Notes: generated by a model from the sequence alone, not told the origin. DNA of 29,700 bases from Bacteroidota bacterium (GCA_023393375.1 JAEWLI010000237.1:1-29700); one strand, 5' to 3'; shown: positions 7,612-17,099, counted from the first letter of the stretch. Program-made: numbers and translations.

Positions 7612-8109
7612 TTAATCATACTTTCTGTTCAGGATTTCTGTCATTACAATAGCGTCTTTTACCCTTTGTGGATTTCTGAATAATTTGGCATACCTTGATG
7701 ATGTTTCTTTTTTGACACCACCAATAGGCTCATCAATTTTTCTTATTTCAATTTGTTCTATATCTACCTGTTCGTCAATGGTTTTAAATTTTTTGGTTTG
7801 CGATACGGATTTTTCATAAACCGACCGCGCTTCGGCATCCTGCAAGGGGGTATGTTGATAATATGGGTCTTCCAAAGATTCATAAGTAGGCTGATATTCC
7901 TCTACTTCCACTTCTTCATCCTTAATATTCTTTTTTCCAAGCTCTTCCAGCAACTCCTCAAAGGAAGAAGGACGTCGTGGGCCATCCGGCTGATCCATTT
8001 GTTCATAATCGTATGGTGGTTCAGCAGGTGTTTCTTCTTTACCTTTCAGAAAAAACCGAATCACATAAATGACAATAAGAATTATGATATATATTAATGA
8101 TTCATCCAT
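7612..8109 (-). CDS. Small membrane-anchored hypothetical protein
   Basis: From the ATG at 8109 the product is about 165 residues. It begins MDESLIY, followed by one strongly hydrophobic helix (about residues 5-20) and a basic RFFLKGK stop-transfer segment. The remainder is hydrophilic, acidic and proline-containing, with a short conserved-looking stretch PSSFEELLEELGKK and a basic C-terminus (FRNPQRVKDA, then ILNRKYD). The predicted topology is a single N-terminal anchor with a cytoplasmic tail. A start 42 bases upstream (8151) would add a second hydrophobic stretch and seems less likely. I recall similar one-helix proteins in many Bacteroidota without known function. It is divergent from smc, 67 bases away. 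Confidence 0.75.
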   Translation of the reverse strand: MDESLIYIIILIVIYVIRFFLKGKEETPAEPPYDYEQMDQPDGPRRPSSFEELLEELGKKNIKDEEVEVEEYQPTYESLEDPYYQHTPLQDAEARSVYEKSVSQTKKFKTIDEQVDIEQIEIRKIDEPIGGVKKETSSRYAKLFRNPQRVKDAIVMTEILNRKYD

Positions 8110-8176
8110 AAGAACAAATATAAAAAAATAAATGATCTTTGCCATCTTCATTCTATTCTAAAAATTCGTATTCTGC

Positions 8177-11100
8177 ATGCAGTTGACCAAACTGGAGATT
8201 AAAGGATTTAAAAGTTTTGGAGATCGGGTAATCATTAATTTTGATGCCGGGATTACAGGAATAGTGGGCCCCAATGGTTGCGGGAAATCCAATGTGGTGG
8301 ATGCTATTCGCTGGGCTTTGGGTGAACAAAAAACCAAAACCTTGCGATCGGATAAGATGGAGAATGTGATCTTCAATGGCTCAAAAACCCGAAAAGCCAC
8401 GCAGCTGGCAGAAGTTTCCCTAACCTTTTCGAATACAAAAAACCTGTTGCCAACAGATTACACCGAAGTGACCATCACCAGGAAGTATTACCGGTCGGGT
8501 GATAGTGAATATCTGCTAAACGGTGTGGCGTGCAGGCTCAAGGATATTACGAATTTATTTCTCGACACGGGAATAGCTTCGAACTCTTATGCCATTATCG
8601 AATTGAAGATGGTAGATGATATCCTCAACGATAAAGACAACTCACGCCGGGCATTGTTTGAAGAAGCTGCCGGCATATCGAAATTCAAAATCAGGAAAAA
8701 GGAAACGCTGAGAAAACTTGAGGATACCGATACTGACCTAGAGCGGGTAGAAGATCTGCTTTTCGAGATCGACAAGAATATGAAGTCACTTGAAAAGCAG
8801 GCTAAACAAGCTGATAAGTATTATAAAACAAAAGAAGAATACAAAGAACACAGCATCAAACTGGCCCGCAAAACTGTAATACAGCACAACAAAAGCCAGA
8901 CAACACTACTTCAACAAATAGAAGCTGAAAATGATAATAAGGTAAAGCTCATTGCCCAAATAAAAGAAAAAGAAGCTGCCATCCAGCAAACAAAAGCAGC
9001 TTTGATCCTTCAGGAAAAAGCACTTTCTTCAAGGCAAAAAGCCCTAAATGATCATGTGGCCAAAATCAGGCAGTATGAAAGTGAGAAAAAAATTAAAAAT
9101 GAAAGGCTGCGGTTTTTAAATGATAAAAGTGACAACCTGAAAGAGCAACTGGAACAGGATAAAAAAAGCAACGAAAGGGCCGCTTTCAGCATTCAGAGCC
9201 TAAAAACAGAAAGATTATCGGCCGAAAAAATTTTCCTTGAAACAGAAACTCGTCTGGAGCAATTCAAAAAGGAATACGACGATCAAAAATCACGGACTTC
9301 GGCCTTGCAAGATGAACTAAATACCCTGAATAAAATTTATCGCAACAAGCAGGACGATGTATATCGCCTGAACAAAGATTTTGAAATCAAGCAGATTCAA
9401 TTATCGGCACTAAAACAAGAGCTAGAAAGAGCAGCGGACGATACTTCCTCACAAACCGCCAGTTTGGTTGAATTTGAAAGTAAGGTCTCGGAAATTTCAG
9501 AATTGCTGAACGTAAAAAACAATGAGTTGGAGAAAATGCAAATGGAGGAAAATAAGAAACTCCAGCAAATTGAATCCTTCTCCCGCACCATTGAGATGAT
9601 CAAAGAGGAACAGACAATGGTAAACCGAAAACTCGATGCCCGGCAAAATGAATATAACCTAACCAAATCCCTAGTTGATAATCTGGAAGGGTTTCCAGAA
9701 GCGATTAAATTTCTCCGAAAACATTCTAATTGGTATAAAAATGCCCCCCTTTTATCAGATATCATTGCCTGTCCTGAGGATTATAGGGTAACCATAGAAA
9801 ACTTCCTGGAAAATTTCATGAACTACTATGTAGTGGATAATGAAGCCCAGGCTTACCAAGCAGTGAATTTATTAAGCGATGCATCGAAGGGTAAAGCTCA
9901 TTTTTTTATTCTGGATTCATTCGAAAAGTTTTCCCCTTCACCACTACGCATTTTTGACAATGCCATTCCTGCCACAGAAATAGTGGAATACGACCATAAG
10001 TATAAAAAGTTGGTGGCTTTTGTACTTGATAATGTGTACATATTAGGTGATCAACAGGAAATCCCCAACAATGAAGACTGTATCTTCATTACCAAAAATG
10101 GCAATATCATCCGCCGGACTTTCAGTCTTTCGGGGGGCTCAGTTGGTCTGTTTGAAGGAAAAAGAATTGGTCGGGCAAAAAATCTTGAGAAATTACAGGC
10201 TGAAATCAAAAAACTTTCTATACGGCTTGATGAAATAAAGGACAATCTGGATGGCAACATTAAGGAATTGAATTTGCTGAAAAATGCTATTAAAAAACCT
10301 GAGATCGAAGCATTGCAATCAGAAATCCGGCGCATCAACGATGAGTTTATTTCTGTTAAAACCAAGAAAGAACAATACGACCAGTTGCTCAACAACAATA
10401 CCTTAAAAAGGGATGATATTCAGGATAAAATTGTTGAGCTTACGGAGGATATCGTCAACATACAACCCAAGGTAGATGATGAAAAAAATAGCCTCGAAGA
10501 GCTGACTCAAAAGTTGACTTATATCAATTCAGAGTTATCGGGACAAAATGAGCTTCTGGGAATAAAGTTATCTGCACTCAACCAGGAAAACCTTGTTTAC
10601 CATCAACAACAGAACAAGATCAACAGCATAGATCAGGAAATCACCTTTAAACAAAGTACTTTCGACAGCAGTAGTGAGCGCATTCAAAAAAATCAGGTAG
10701 AACTAAACCGGAATGAAGAGGAAATTATGATCCTGCTCGAAAAGAGCGATCATAATGAAGATGAACTGGTAGAGATGTACCGGGAGAAAGAAACTATAGA
10801 ACAGGCCGTAAATGAAGCTGAAAAAGACTATTACCAAGCACGTGGGAATATCGATGAAGTAGAAAAAGAATTGCGTGATTTCTCCCATAACCGGGAAGCA
10901 ATTGATATGCTGTTGATGGAGTTGCAGAATAAATTGAACGATCTCAAGTTGCAACTAACCTCTGTAAAAGAACGGTTGTCGGTGGAATTTAATATCGACC
11001 TTGAGGAGATTCTGAAACATCAGGATGATGTTGAAATTGAAGAAACAGAAGAAGAACTTCGTCAAAAAGTCATTCAAATCAAAGACAGGCTTGAAAAAAT

Positions 11101-11719
11101 TGGCCCAATCAACCCTATGGCGATGGAAGCCTATAATGAGATCAAGCAGCGGCATGAATTCATCATTGAGCAGAAGGATGATTTGATCAAAGCAAAAGAA
11201 TCATTGCTATCTACCATCACTGAAATTGATCAGGTAGCCCGTGAAGCATTTCTTGATTCTTTTTACAAAATAAAGGAAAACTTTATTAAAGTGTTTCGCT
11301 CCTTGTTTACTGAGGAAGATGATTGTGACCTAAAACTTACTCATCCTGATGATCCCTTGGAATCGTCTATTGATATCATTGCCAAACCCAAGGGCAAAAG
11401 ACCGTTAACAATCAATCAGCTTTCGGGAGGTGAAAAAACGCTCACAGCTACTTCGTTGCTGTTCTCAATATATCTTTTAAAACCTGCTCCATTTTGTATT
11501 TTTGATGAAGTAGACGCGCCTTTGGATGATGCCAATATTGACAAATTCAATCAAATCATCAAGAAATTTTCGGTTGATTCCCAATTTATCATTGTCACCC
11601 ACAACAAAAGAACAATGGCATCTACTGATGTGATTTATGGCATTACCATGGTAGAACAAGGTATTTCCAGGGTAGTACCTGTAGATTTGAGGGACCTGGA
11701 AGATTCCACTGCTTCATAG
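8177..11719 (+). CDS. smc: Chromosome segregation protein SMC
   Basis: The 1180-residue product has the full SMC architecture. An N-terminal ATPase half carries Walker A GPNGCGKS at 31-38. Long coiled coils run over about 170-500 and 660-1030, separated by a hinge at about 505-645. The C-terminal half carries the ABC signature LSGGEKT at 1082-1088 and Walker B CIFDE ending at 1111. Length and motifs are normal, with no frameshift. It acts in chromosome compaction and segregation, usually with ScpA and ScpB, which are not in this window. It diverges from the small membrane protein upstream; a near-consensus -7 box (GATCTTTG) lies at 8134-8141. The ATG at 8177 fits the conserved start MQLTKLEIKGFKSF. 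Confidence 0.97.
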   Translation: MQLTKLEIKGFKSFGDRVIINFDAGITGIVGPNGCGKSNVVDAIRWALGEQKTKTLRSDKMENVIFNGSKTRKATQLAEVSLTFSNTKNLLPTDYTEVTITRKYYRSGDSEYLLNGVACRLKDITNLFLDTGIASNSYAIIELKMVDDILNDKDNSRRALFEEAAGISKFKIRKKETLRKLEDTDTDLERVEDLLFEIDKNMKSLEKQAKQADKYYKTKEEYKEHSIKLARKTVIQHNKSQTTLLQQIEAENDNKVKLIAQIKEKEAAIQQTKAALILQEKALSSRQKALNDHVAKIRQYESEKKIKNERLRFLNDKSDNLKEQLEQDKKSNERAAFSIQSLKTERLSAEKIFLETETRLEQFKKEYDDQKSRTSALQDELNTLNKIYRNKQDDVYRLNKDFEIKQIQLSALKQELERAADDTSSQTASLVEFESKVSEISELLNVKNNELEKMQMEENKKLQQIESFSRTIEMIKEEQTMVNRKLDARQNEYNLTKSLVDNLEGFPEAIKFLRKHSNWYKNAPLLSDIIACPEDYRVTIENFLENFMNYYVVDNEAQAYQAVNLLSDASKGKAHFFILDSFEKFSPSPLRIFDNAIPATEIVEYDHKYKKLVAFVLDNVYILGDQQEIPNNEDCIFITKNGNIIRRTFSLSGGSVGLFEGKRIGRAKNLEKLQAEIKKLSIRLDEIKDNLDGNIKELNLLKNAIKKPEIEALQSEIRRINDEFISVKTKKEQYDQLLNNNTLKRDDIQDKIVELTEDIVNIQPKVDDEKNSLEELTQKLTYINSELSGQNELLGIKLSALNQENLVYHQQQNKINSIDQEITFKQSTFDSSSERIQKNQVELNRNEEEIMILLEKSDHNEDELVEMYREKETIEQAVNEAEKDYYQARGNIDEVEKELRDFSHNREAIDMLLMELQNKLNDLKLQLTSVKERLSVEFNIDLEEILKHQDDVEIEETEEELRQKVIQIKDRLEKIGPINPMAMEAYNEIKQRHEFIIEQKDDLIKAKESLLSTITEIDQVAREAFLDSFYKIKENFIKVFRSLFTEEDDCDLKLTHPDDPLESSIDIIAKPKGKRPLTINQLSGGEKTLTATSLLFSIYLLKPAPFCIFDEVDAPLDDANIDKFNQIIKKFSVDSQFIIVTHNKRTMASTDVIYGITMVEQGISRVVPVDLRDLEDSTAS

Positions 11720-11866
11720 AAATGAATTGTTGTTACTCCAACCATTTCATGAGGCCCAACGGATAATTTTCTCCTTTTCTTCCATTTTTTTCCACCTGAT
11801 TGAATTTTTTCCCCTTCATTTTGTTTAGGTAGTAGTAACTTCAATAAAAAGTCATAAACGTACCAG

Positions 11867-12541
11867 ATGAAATTAATAGTTCCTGCATTAACACTGATGA
11901 TCTTCACTTCAGGGTTCAGTAATAATCGTGTGAACACATCGAGAGAAATCATGATCCGTAGCCAGTATGACCTCCTGGCTTCAACAGATGTAAAACCATC
12001 GTTCGATGTCTTTTATAAAGCCATCAAAGGCTATACTCATTTAAAAACATCCAATCAGCTTACTAACCAGAAATACCTAACCGTTATCGATTTTTCGTTG
12101 TCATCGAATCAGAAAAGATTGTGGATCATCGATATGGATGATTTGACGGTTGTTCATCATACACTGGTTTCACATGGTAGAAATACAGGCGATGAATTCG
12201 CTACTAAGTTTTCTAATGTACCCAATTCCAATATGAGTAGTCTTGGTTTTTATGTCACAGGCAATACTTATTTTGGCAAACATGGCTTTTCCCTTTACTT
12301 AAACGGGATGGAAGAAGGTGTAAATGACAATGCCCTAAAACGCGCTATAGTGATGCACAGTGCCGCATATGCTACTGATGATTTTATAAAAAAAGCAGGC
12401 AGACTGGGCCGTAGTTTTGGTTGCCCATCTATACCACCAGATCAGCATAAGGAGATTATAGAAATGATCAAACAAGGTTCAGCATTATTCATTTATTACC
12501 CTGATCAGGATTACATCAATATGTCAAAATTCCTTTTATAA
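11867..12541 (+). CDS. Murein L,D-transpeptidase catalytic domain (YkuD_2-like) protein
   Basis: The 224-residue product starts with a signal peptide (MKLIVPALTLMIFTSG). It then has a domain matching the YkuD_2-type L,D-transpeptidase family common in Bacteroidota. Supporting features are VIDFSLSS at about 73-80, SHGRNTG at 102-108, the histidine motif IVMHSA with His164, and GRSFGCPSIP with the probable catalytic Cys186. Such proteins act in the periplasm on peptidoglycan stem peptides, but YkuD_2 members are largely uncharacterised. It sits 147 bases after smc and converges with the histidine kinase gene, with 10 bases between the two stops. No clear promoter or terminator is visible. Confidence 0.88.
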   Translation: MKLIVPALTLMIFTSGFSNNRVNTSREIMIRSQYDLLASTDVKPSFDVFYKAIKGYTHLKTSNQLTNQKYLTVIDFSLSSNQKRLWIIDMDDLTVVHHTLVSHGRNTGDEFATKFSNVPNSNMSSLGFYVTGNTYFGKHGFSLYLNGMEEGVNDNALKRAIVMHSAAYATDDFIKKAGRLGRSFGCPSIPPDQHKEIIEMIKQGSALFIYYPDQDYINMSKFLL

Positions 12542-12551
12542 AACAGCAGGG

Positions 12552-15518
12552 TTAAATTAAAATATTTTCCTGGTTAGGCAGCTTAAGTGTGAACTTTGAT
12601 CCTTTTTCCGGCTCACTCTCCAATAGTATTAATCCATTCAGTTTTTGTACGGCTTGTTTTACAATGTATAAACCAATGCCAGAACCGTCGGATTTTTCAT
12701 TTCCCCTATAAAACATATCAAAAACTTTCGATTGAATATTATAGGGAATGCCAATACCATTGTCTTCTACCTGTATCAATGCTTCTTCGTCTGAAACTTC
12801 TATAAGAATATTAAGAAACTTGTTCTCAATGGATGTATTTGAATATTTGATACTGTTTGATATGAGGTTTCTGAATATTTCATTCATGCGCACCTGATCG
12901 CCGTAAAATTTCTGACCTTTAATGGTAACATACTTTTCTATTGACTCAAAATTAGTCATAAAGGTAAGTTCCTCAAAACAGTGTTGGATCACTGCATGGA
13001 AGTCAATTTCCTGAATCTGTGGTGCCGTATTCAAATTCCTTGAGTGACTGAGGATATCACGAATAAACTGATCCAGTTTGTTGATGCTTTTCTCCATCAT
13101 ATCCGGATAATTTATATCATCGGTATTATTGTGCATCTTTTGAAGCGCAATTAATCCTTTGATTGAACTTAAAGGTGCCCTAAGGTCGTGTGATACCCGG
13201 TACACAAAATTATTCAGTTCGGAATTCCTGATTTTCAATTCTTCTTCTGACATTTTTGTCTCTGTCACATCCTGAATAGTCCCCAATATAACTACTTTGC
13301 CATCCGATTCCACAAATGGTTTGGCAATTGCCCTGACATATCTCAACTGTCGGGAATGGGCTTTGAATATACGGTACTCAATATCAAAGTGATGGGCATC
13401 TTCTATCAGTCGTTCAAAAGCCCGGGTTACTTTTTCAAGATCTTCCGGATGAACGGGTGCCAGGCATTTCCTTATTGAAATGCAAGGGATTATTCTTTTG
13501 TATCCGTAAATTCTGAAAGCTTCTTCTGAGCCACAAATTTTGTCCCCTCCGATCACGAATTCCCAATCCCCCACATGAGCTACTTCCTGTGCTCGTTTAA
13601 GGCGATCTTCACTTTTCTGTAAAGCCCGCTGTTTGCGGTATTTGTCCGTAACATCCTGAAAAACAATAATTGCACCCAATATAGAGCCATCTTTTTTTCG
13701 GATTGGAGCTGAATTATTAGTGATTTGGTGAGATGCACCATCCTTGGAAAGGAGACTAGTGTTATTTCCCAATACAATTATCCTGCCTTCCTGAATAGAA
13801 CGATAAATAGGATTTTTAACAGGTGAATTATGTGTGGCACTAAATAGATTAAATACTTCATCAATCTTTTTTCCGATAGCATCAACCCGGCTCCAACCTG
13901 TTAAATACTCGGCAACTGCATTCATGCTTACAATTGCACCTTCCTTGTCTGTAGCAATTACCCCGTCTCCAATACTTTCTAACGTGATAGATAAGTTCTC
14001 TTTACTTTCTTCCAGCTGATTTTGAATATTTTTCAATTCTGTGATTTCTCTTGCAGTCCAGATCACCAGATGTTTTTTCTGCAATTCGTCATAATAACAT
14101 GAGGTTCTTCCATGAAACCATAAAATGTTGCCTTGAATAGTTTTAAAGTTGTATTCAATATTTTGCGATTGTCTTGTTTGAATGGTGGTTTGAATGGCTT
14201 CAATAAATTGGTTAGTGGTTTCAGGGTTGAAAAAGTCTTGTAATTTTTTATTTTTTAATTCAACTGATGGCCTGATCATAAGATCCTCATTTACACTCAG
14301 AAATTCCAGATAAGTTCCATGCTCATCCAAAACGAAGGAAACATCGGGCATAGCATCGAGTATGGCCTTATGCATGTTTTTTTCTTTCAGCAACTCCAGT
14401 TGAGCTTGTTTCGATACTGAAAGGTCATAAATGATCCCCCTGAATCCTATTAATACATTTTGGTTTTCAATAGGTACTGATGCTACTGCGATGGGGAATG
14501 ATGTTCCGTTTTTCCTTATTCCCAGATGTTCTGTTACTTTTTTTGCTTGCTGTAAACGAATAAAGGTATCGAAATCAAATACACTTCTATCTTTATTGTT
14601 TTCTACTACAATTTCGGTAAGGTGAACTTTCTTATCTAAATCTGCTTCATCATATCCTAATGACTTGAAACCATTTGGGCTAAGATATGTAATGTAACCT
14701 TCCACATCAATTTCAAAGATGGTTTCAGGCAAAAAGTCCACCAACTCACGATACCTTTTTTCGCTTTGTTGTAAAGCTTGTTCCGCTATCTTTTTTTCAG
14801 TAATTTCTTCATAAGAACCAAATACACCAACTATTTCACCGGCATCGTCCCGAATTGGAATCTTTGATACTTTCAACCATTTGAGCTGCCCATTTGTACA
14901 TGATTGGACTTCTTCATAATTAATTTTACTAATACCTTTTTCTACTACTTCCTTGTCATCTTTACGGAACAAATCAGCATGTTCTTTCCAAATACAATCA
15001 TAATCAGTCTTGCCTTTGATCTGTTCAAAATCTGTTAAGCCAGCATCCTGTAAAAAAGCCTTATTACATCCGGCAAATCGATATGCAGTATCTTTCCAAA
15101 ATATTCGGTAAGGGATGTGATCTATGATCAAGGGCAACATATTTTCCCAAGCAATATTTTGAAAATCTTGTGATAGGGAATTATCAATTAATGTTGCCTG
15201 ACAAGTGAATTTGGTAATTTCTTGCCCTTCTATAATTGGTGCAATATAATATTCAGGAGTACTGCCAATAATATTTTTACTGTAAAACGGCTTAATATTC
15301 ATTGGGATTCCCTGAAACAAACTTTTGAGTCCATCCAGATCAGTCAATTTTTTTTTCATTAAAGGTGCGTACTTAAAAATCGATTCCCCTTTTATCTCAT
15401 CGGGTGAGGTATTGTGAATATTAGCAAATTGATGATTGGAACTGATAATGGTAAATTCTTTGTCAAGCAGGCATAATCCTATTGAGCTACTATTGATGAC
15501 CGTATCTAAATGATCCAT
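12552..15518 (-). CDS. Orphan soluble sensor histidine kinase with six PAS-like domains
   Basis: The 988-residue product appears to contain six consecutive PAS/PAC units at roughly 1-115, 122-245, 250-372, 383-495, 505-627 and 635-753. These are followed by a HisKA dimerisation domain with phospho-acceptor His777 (RVSHDLRAP) and a HATPase domain with N box NEIFRNLISNS (about 879-889), G1 DNGIGIP (919-925) and G2 GSGIGL (945-950). There is no signal peptide or membrane helix, so it is predicted to sense an intracellular signal. There is no receiver domain in the protein and no response regulator gene nearby, so its partner is unknown. PAS ligands cannot be told from sequence. Domain limits are approximate. 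Complete, no frameshift. Confidence 0.93.
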   Translation of the reverse strand: MDHLDTVINSSSIGLCLLDKEFTIISSNHQFANIHNTSPDEIKGESIFKYAPLMKKKLTDLDGLKSLFQGIPMNIKPFYSKNIIGSTPEYYIAPIIEGQEITKFTCQATLIDNSLSQDFQNIAWENMLPLIIDHIPYRIFWKDTAYRFAGCNKAFLQDAGLTDFEQIKGKTDYDCIWKEHADLFRKDDKEVVEKGISKINYEEVQSCTNGQLKWLKVSKIPIRDDAGEIVGVFGSYEEITEKKIAEQALQQSEKRYRELVDFLPETIFEIDVEGYITYLSPNGFKSLGYDEADLDKKVHLTEIVVENNKDRSVFDFDTFIRLQQAKKVTEHLGIRKNGTSFPIAVASVPIENQNVLIGFRGIIYDLSVSKQAQLELLKEKNMHKAILDAMPDVSFVLDEHGTYLEFLSVNEDLMIRPSVELKNKKLQDFFNPETTNQFIEAIQTTIQTRQSQNIEYNFKTIQGNILWFHGRTSCYYDELQKKHLVIWTAREITELKNIQNQLEESKENLSITLESIGDGVIATDKEGAIVSMNAVAEYLTGWSRVDAIGKKIDEVFNLFSATHNSPVKNPIYRSIQEGRIIVLGNNTSLLSKDGASHQITNNSAPIRKKDGSILGAIIVFQDVTDKYRKQRALQKSEDRLKRAQEVAHVGDWEFVIGGDKICGSEEAFRIYGYKRIIPCISIRKCLAPVHPEDLEKVTRAFERLIEDAHHFDIEYRIFKAHSRQLRYVRAIAKPFVESDGKVVILGTIQDVTETKMSEEELKIRNSELNNFVYRVSHDLRAPLSSIKGLIALQKMHNNTDDINYPDMMEKSINKLDQFIRDILSHSRNLNTAPQIQEIDFHAVIQHCFEELTFMTNFESIEKYVTIKGQKFYGDQVRMNEIFRNLISNSIKYSNTSIENKFLNILIEVSDEEALIQVEDNGIGIPYNIQSKVFDMFYRGNEKSDGSGIGLYIVKQAVQKLNGLILLESEPEKGSKFTLKLPNQENILI

Positions 15519-15570
15519 TATAACTAAGGCATGTTACAGGACAATATTATGGATTTTTTTCATACAATCT

Positions 15571-15603
15571 AAAAATTATCCAAGCTTTTTATTAAAAATC
15601 AAA
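15571..15603 (-). promoter_or_regulatory. Candidate promoter of the PAS histidine kinase
   Basis: On the minus strand a TTTG (15600-15603) is followed after about 21 bases by TAATTTTT (15571-15578), one base from TAnnTTTG. This fits the Bacteroidota -33/-7 pattern and would give a leader of about 46 bases. The flanking region is A/T-rich, so a chance match is possible. Confidence 0.4.
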
Positions 15604-15633
15604 ATTTAATTATTATAATGTGAGAATTTCTAT

Positions 15634-15641
15634 TAAATTTG
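15634..15641 (+). promoter_or_regulatory. -7 box of the ArsR-rhodanese unit
   Basis: TAAATTTG is a full match to the TAnnTTTG -7 element. Transcription would start about 5-8 bases downstream, inside the 16-bp palindrome at 15643-15658. No convincing -33 TTTG is present, which is common for regulated promoters. Confidence 0.55.
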
Positions 15642-15642
15642 A

Positions 15643-15658
15643 ACATATGATCATATGT
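15643..15658 (+). promoter_or_regulatory. Perfect 16-bp palindrome, probable ArsR operator
   Basis: ACATATGATCATATGT is identical to its reverse complement. It lies one base after the -7 box and about 30 bases before the likely ArsR start codon, where a bound dimer would block RNA polymerase. ArsR/SmtB repressors typically bind A/T-rich inverted repeats at such sites. Autoregulation of arsR-rhodanese is inferred. Confidence 0.6.
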
Positions 15659-15687
15659 ATTCGTTTGGTATATATAAAAATAAAATT

Positions 15688-16002
15688 ATGCAGATGGAAA
15701 TTTTAAAAGCGGAAGTCGATATTAAGAAGCTGGAGTTTGTAGCTTTTATTCTCAAGACCATTGCTCATCCATTGAGAATAGGTATTATTGATCTTCTGAC
15801 AAGGAATGAAAAATTATGTGTTAATGATATTTGTGAGAAATTGGCATCTGAACAGTCATTGACTTCTCATCATCTTTCCAACATGAAATTGAAAGGGATT
15901 CTTAGCAGTTCTCGGGATGGCAAAAACATTTACTATTCCCTTAAAATGAAAGAAGTAGTAGAAGTAATAAATTGCATGAATCGTTGTCAGGCAGTTATCT
16001 GA
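15688..16002 (+). CDS. ArsR/SmtB-family transcriptional regulator
   Basis: The likely start is the ATG at 15688 (MQMEILKAEV), giving about 104 residues. An in-frame ATG at 15655 overlaps the palindrome and adds residues not expected in the family. The winged-helix pattern is clear: IAHPLRIGIIDLL, recognition helix SLTSHHLSNMKLKGIL, and wing SSRDGKNIYYSL. Cysteines occur as LCVNDIC in the position of the ArsR ELCVCDLC motif (the middle cysteine is Asn here) and as CMNRC at the C-terminus. These could bind metal or metalloid, or act as a thiol/persulfide switch as in SqrR/BigR-type ArsR proteins. The stop lies 10 bases before a rhodanese gene, which supports a sulfur-related role. The palindrome upstream is its probable operator. 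Confidence 0.88.
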   Translation: MQMEILKAEVDIKKLEFVAFILKTIAHPLRIGIIDLLTRNEKLCVNDICEKLASEQSLTSHHLSNMKLKGILSSSRDGKNIYYSLKMKEVVEVINCMNRCQAVI

Positions 16003-16012
16003 TATTTTTCGG

Positions 16013-16387
16013 ATGAAGAAATTATCTTTGTATTTTTTAGTAGCTTTGACAATTAATTATGCTTGTGATATGAAATATCAGGAAATAAATTCGGAAGAAC
16101 TGGAAGAGTTGATCAACTCAAAGAATAATAATGAGTATGTGCTGCTGGATGTGCGTACACCCAAGGAATATGACAGCGGACATATCCCTGGAGCAATTTT
16201 ACTTGATATTTATGACCCTGAATTTAAATCGAAGGTTGATCAACTCGATAAAGATAAGACCTATTATGTAATATGTAGGAGTGGTCAAAGAAGTGGAAAT
16301 GCATGTGGTATCATGCATGATTTGGGTTTTAAGGAGTTGAATAATCTGCAAGGGGGAATGCTGGGTTGGGCAGGCGACATTGAATAA
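16013..16387 (+). CDS. Rhodanese-domain lipoprotein
   Basis: The 124-residue product begins with a signal sequence ending in NYAC. Cys18 is a plausible lipidation site, although the lipobox is imperfect. A single rhodanese domain follows: LLDVRTPKEYDSGHIPGA at about 44-61 and the active-site loop CRSGQR with Cys88. Rhodaneses carry persulfide on this cysteine, and here the domain would face the periplasm. The gene lies 10 bases after the ArsR regulator, so the two are almost certainly co-transcribed and co-regulated. It ends 2 bases from the convergent SRPBCC gene, leaving no room for an intergenic terminator. The sulfur substrate is not known. Confidence 0.88.
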   Translation: MKKLSLYFLVALTINYACDMKYQEINSEELEELINSKNNNEYVLLDVRTPKEYDSGHIPGAILLDIYDPEFKSKVDQLDKDKTYYVICRSGQRSGNACGIMHDLGFKELNNLQGGMLGWAGDIE

Positions 16388-16389
16388 TT

Positions 16390-16938
16390 CTATTTTAAAA
16401 CCGCTGTACCTACATTATTTTCAGTATAATACTTTAAGTTTTGTAACCCTTTTTCCATTTTAGACCCGATCATATTATCGAGAAAAAAACCTTTATATTT
16501 CCGGTACGGGCTTTTGCCCATATCGGTTTGCATGTTCCAATGAACCCTGACACCATCAGATAATTCCTCAAATTTATGAGTACCCCTTACCGGTGAAAAA
16601 TTATCCCGCTCAATGATGGTCTCGATTAATTCAAAAGGCACGCTTTTTGAAATGCTAATCGTTCCTTTGCTGTTACTGTTTTCCCAATTTAAAAAAACTG
16701 ATCCTTCACCTCCTCGAGATTCTTCAAGTTTGATCACCATGGTGGAATCAGATAACATCCAAGGGGACCAATTATTCCAGTTCCTGAAATCATTTACCTG
16801 TTGAAAGATAAATTCTTTCGGAGCTTTGATAACTATACTCCTCTCCATCACTACCAAAGAAGGAATAAATACGGAGATTATCATCATTAATGCCATGATG
16901 CCTAAAATACCAACAATTATTACTTTTAATATTTTCAT
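16390..16938 (-). CDS. SRPBCC (START-like) domain protein with N-terminal membrane anchor
   Basis: From the ATG at 16938 the product is 182 residues. It begins MKILKVIIVGILGIMALMM, a single hydrophobic anchor of about 25 residues. A START/Bet v1-like fold of the polyketide cyclase/SRPBCC superfamily follows, recognisable by MERSIVIKAPKEFIFQQV, DFRNWNNWSPW, a GEGSVFLNWEN strand, and a C-terminal helix DNMIGSKMEKGLQNLKYY. The superfamily binds hydrophobic ligands; no specific ligand is evident. An upstream start (17133) would add 65 residues translated from the metA control region and is unlikely. It diverges from metA and converges on the rhodanese gene. Confidence 0.82.
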   Translation of the reverse strand: MKILKVIIVGILGIMALMMIISVFIPSLVVMERSIVIKAPKEFIFQQVNDFRNWNNWSPWMLSDSTMVIKLEESRGGEGSVFLNWENSNSKGTISISKSVPFELIETIIERDNFSPVRGTHKFEELSDGVRVHWNMQTDMGKSPYRKYKGFFLDNMIGSKMEKGLQNLKYYTENNVGTAVLK

Positions 16939-17099
16939 GATGCTAAACAAACGAATCTCAAATTTAGTGATTAACAGAATAATTAAAAACAATATTGGAT
17001 TATTTAAATGAAGGTGATCAGATATAATTATTGAACAAACTGATCCATATATTATCGGAACTATTAACCTTCGTGCTCGAAATTTATTATGAAATCGCC

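Noticed and set aside
8158..8400. 80-residue minus-strand frame over the smc start
   Set aside because: It is fully antisense to the conserved SMC ATPase head, a shadow frame.
13580..13777. 65-residue frame on the same strand as the histidine kinase
   Set aside because: It lies in another frame inside an intact PAS region, with no start or codon evidence for a nested gene.
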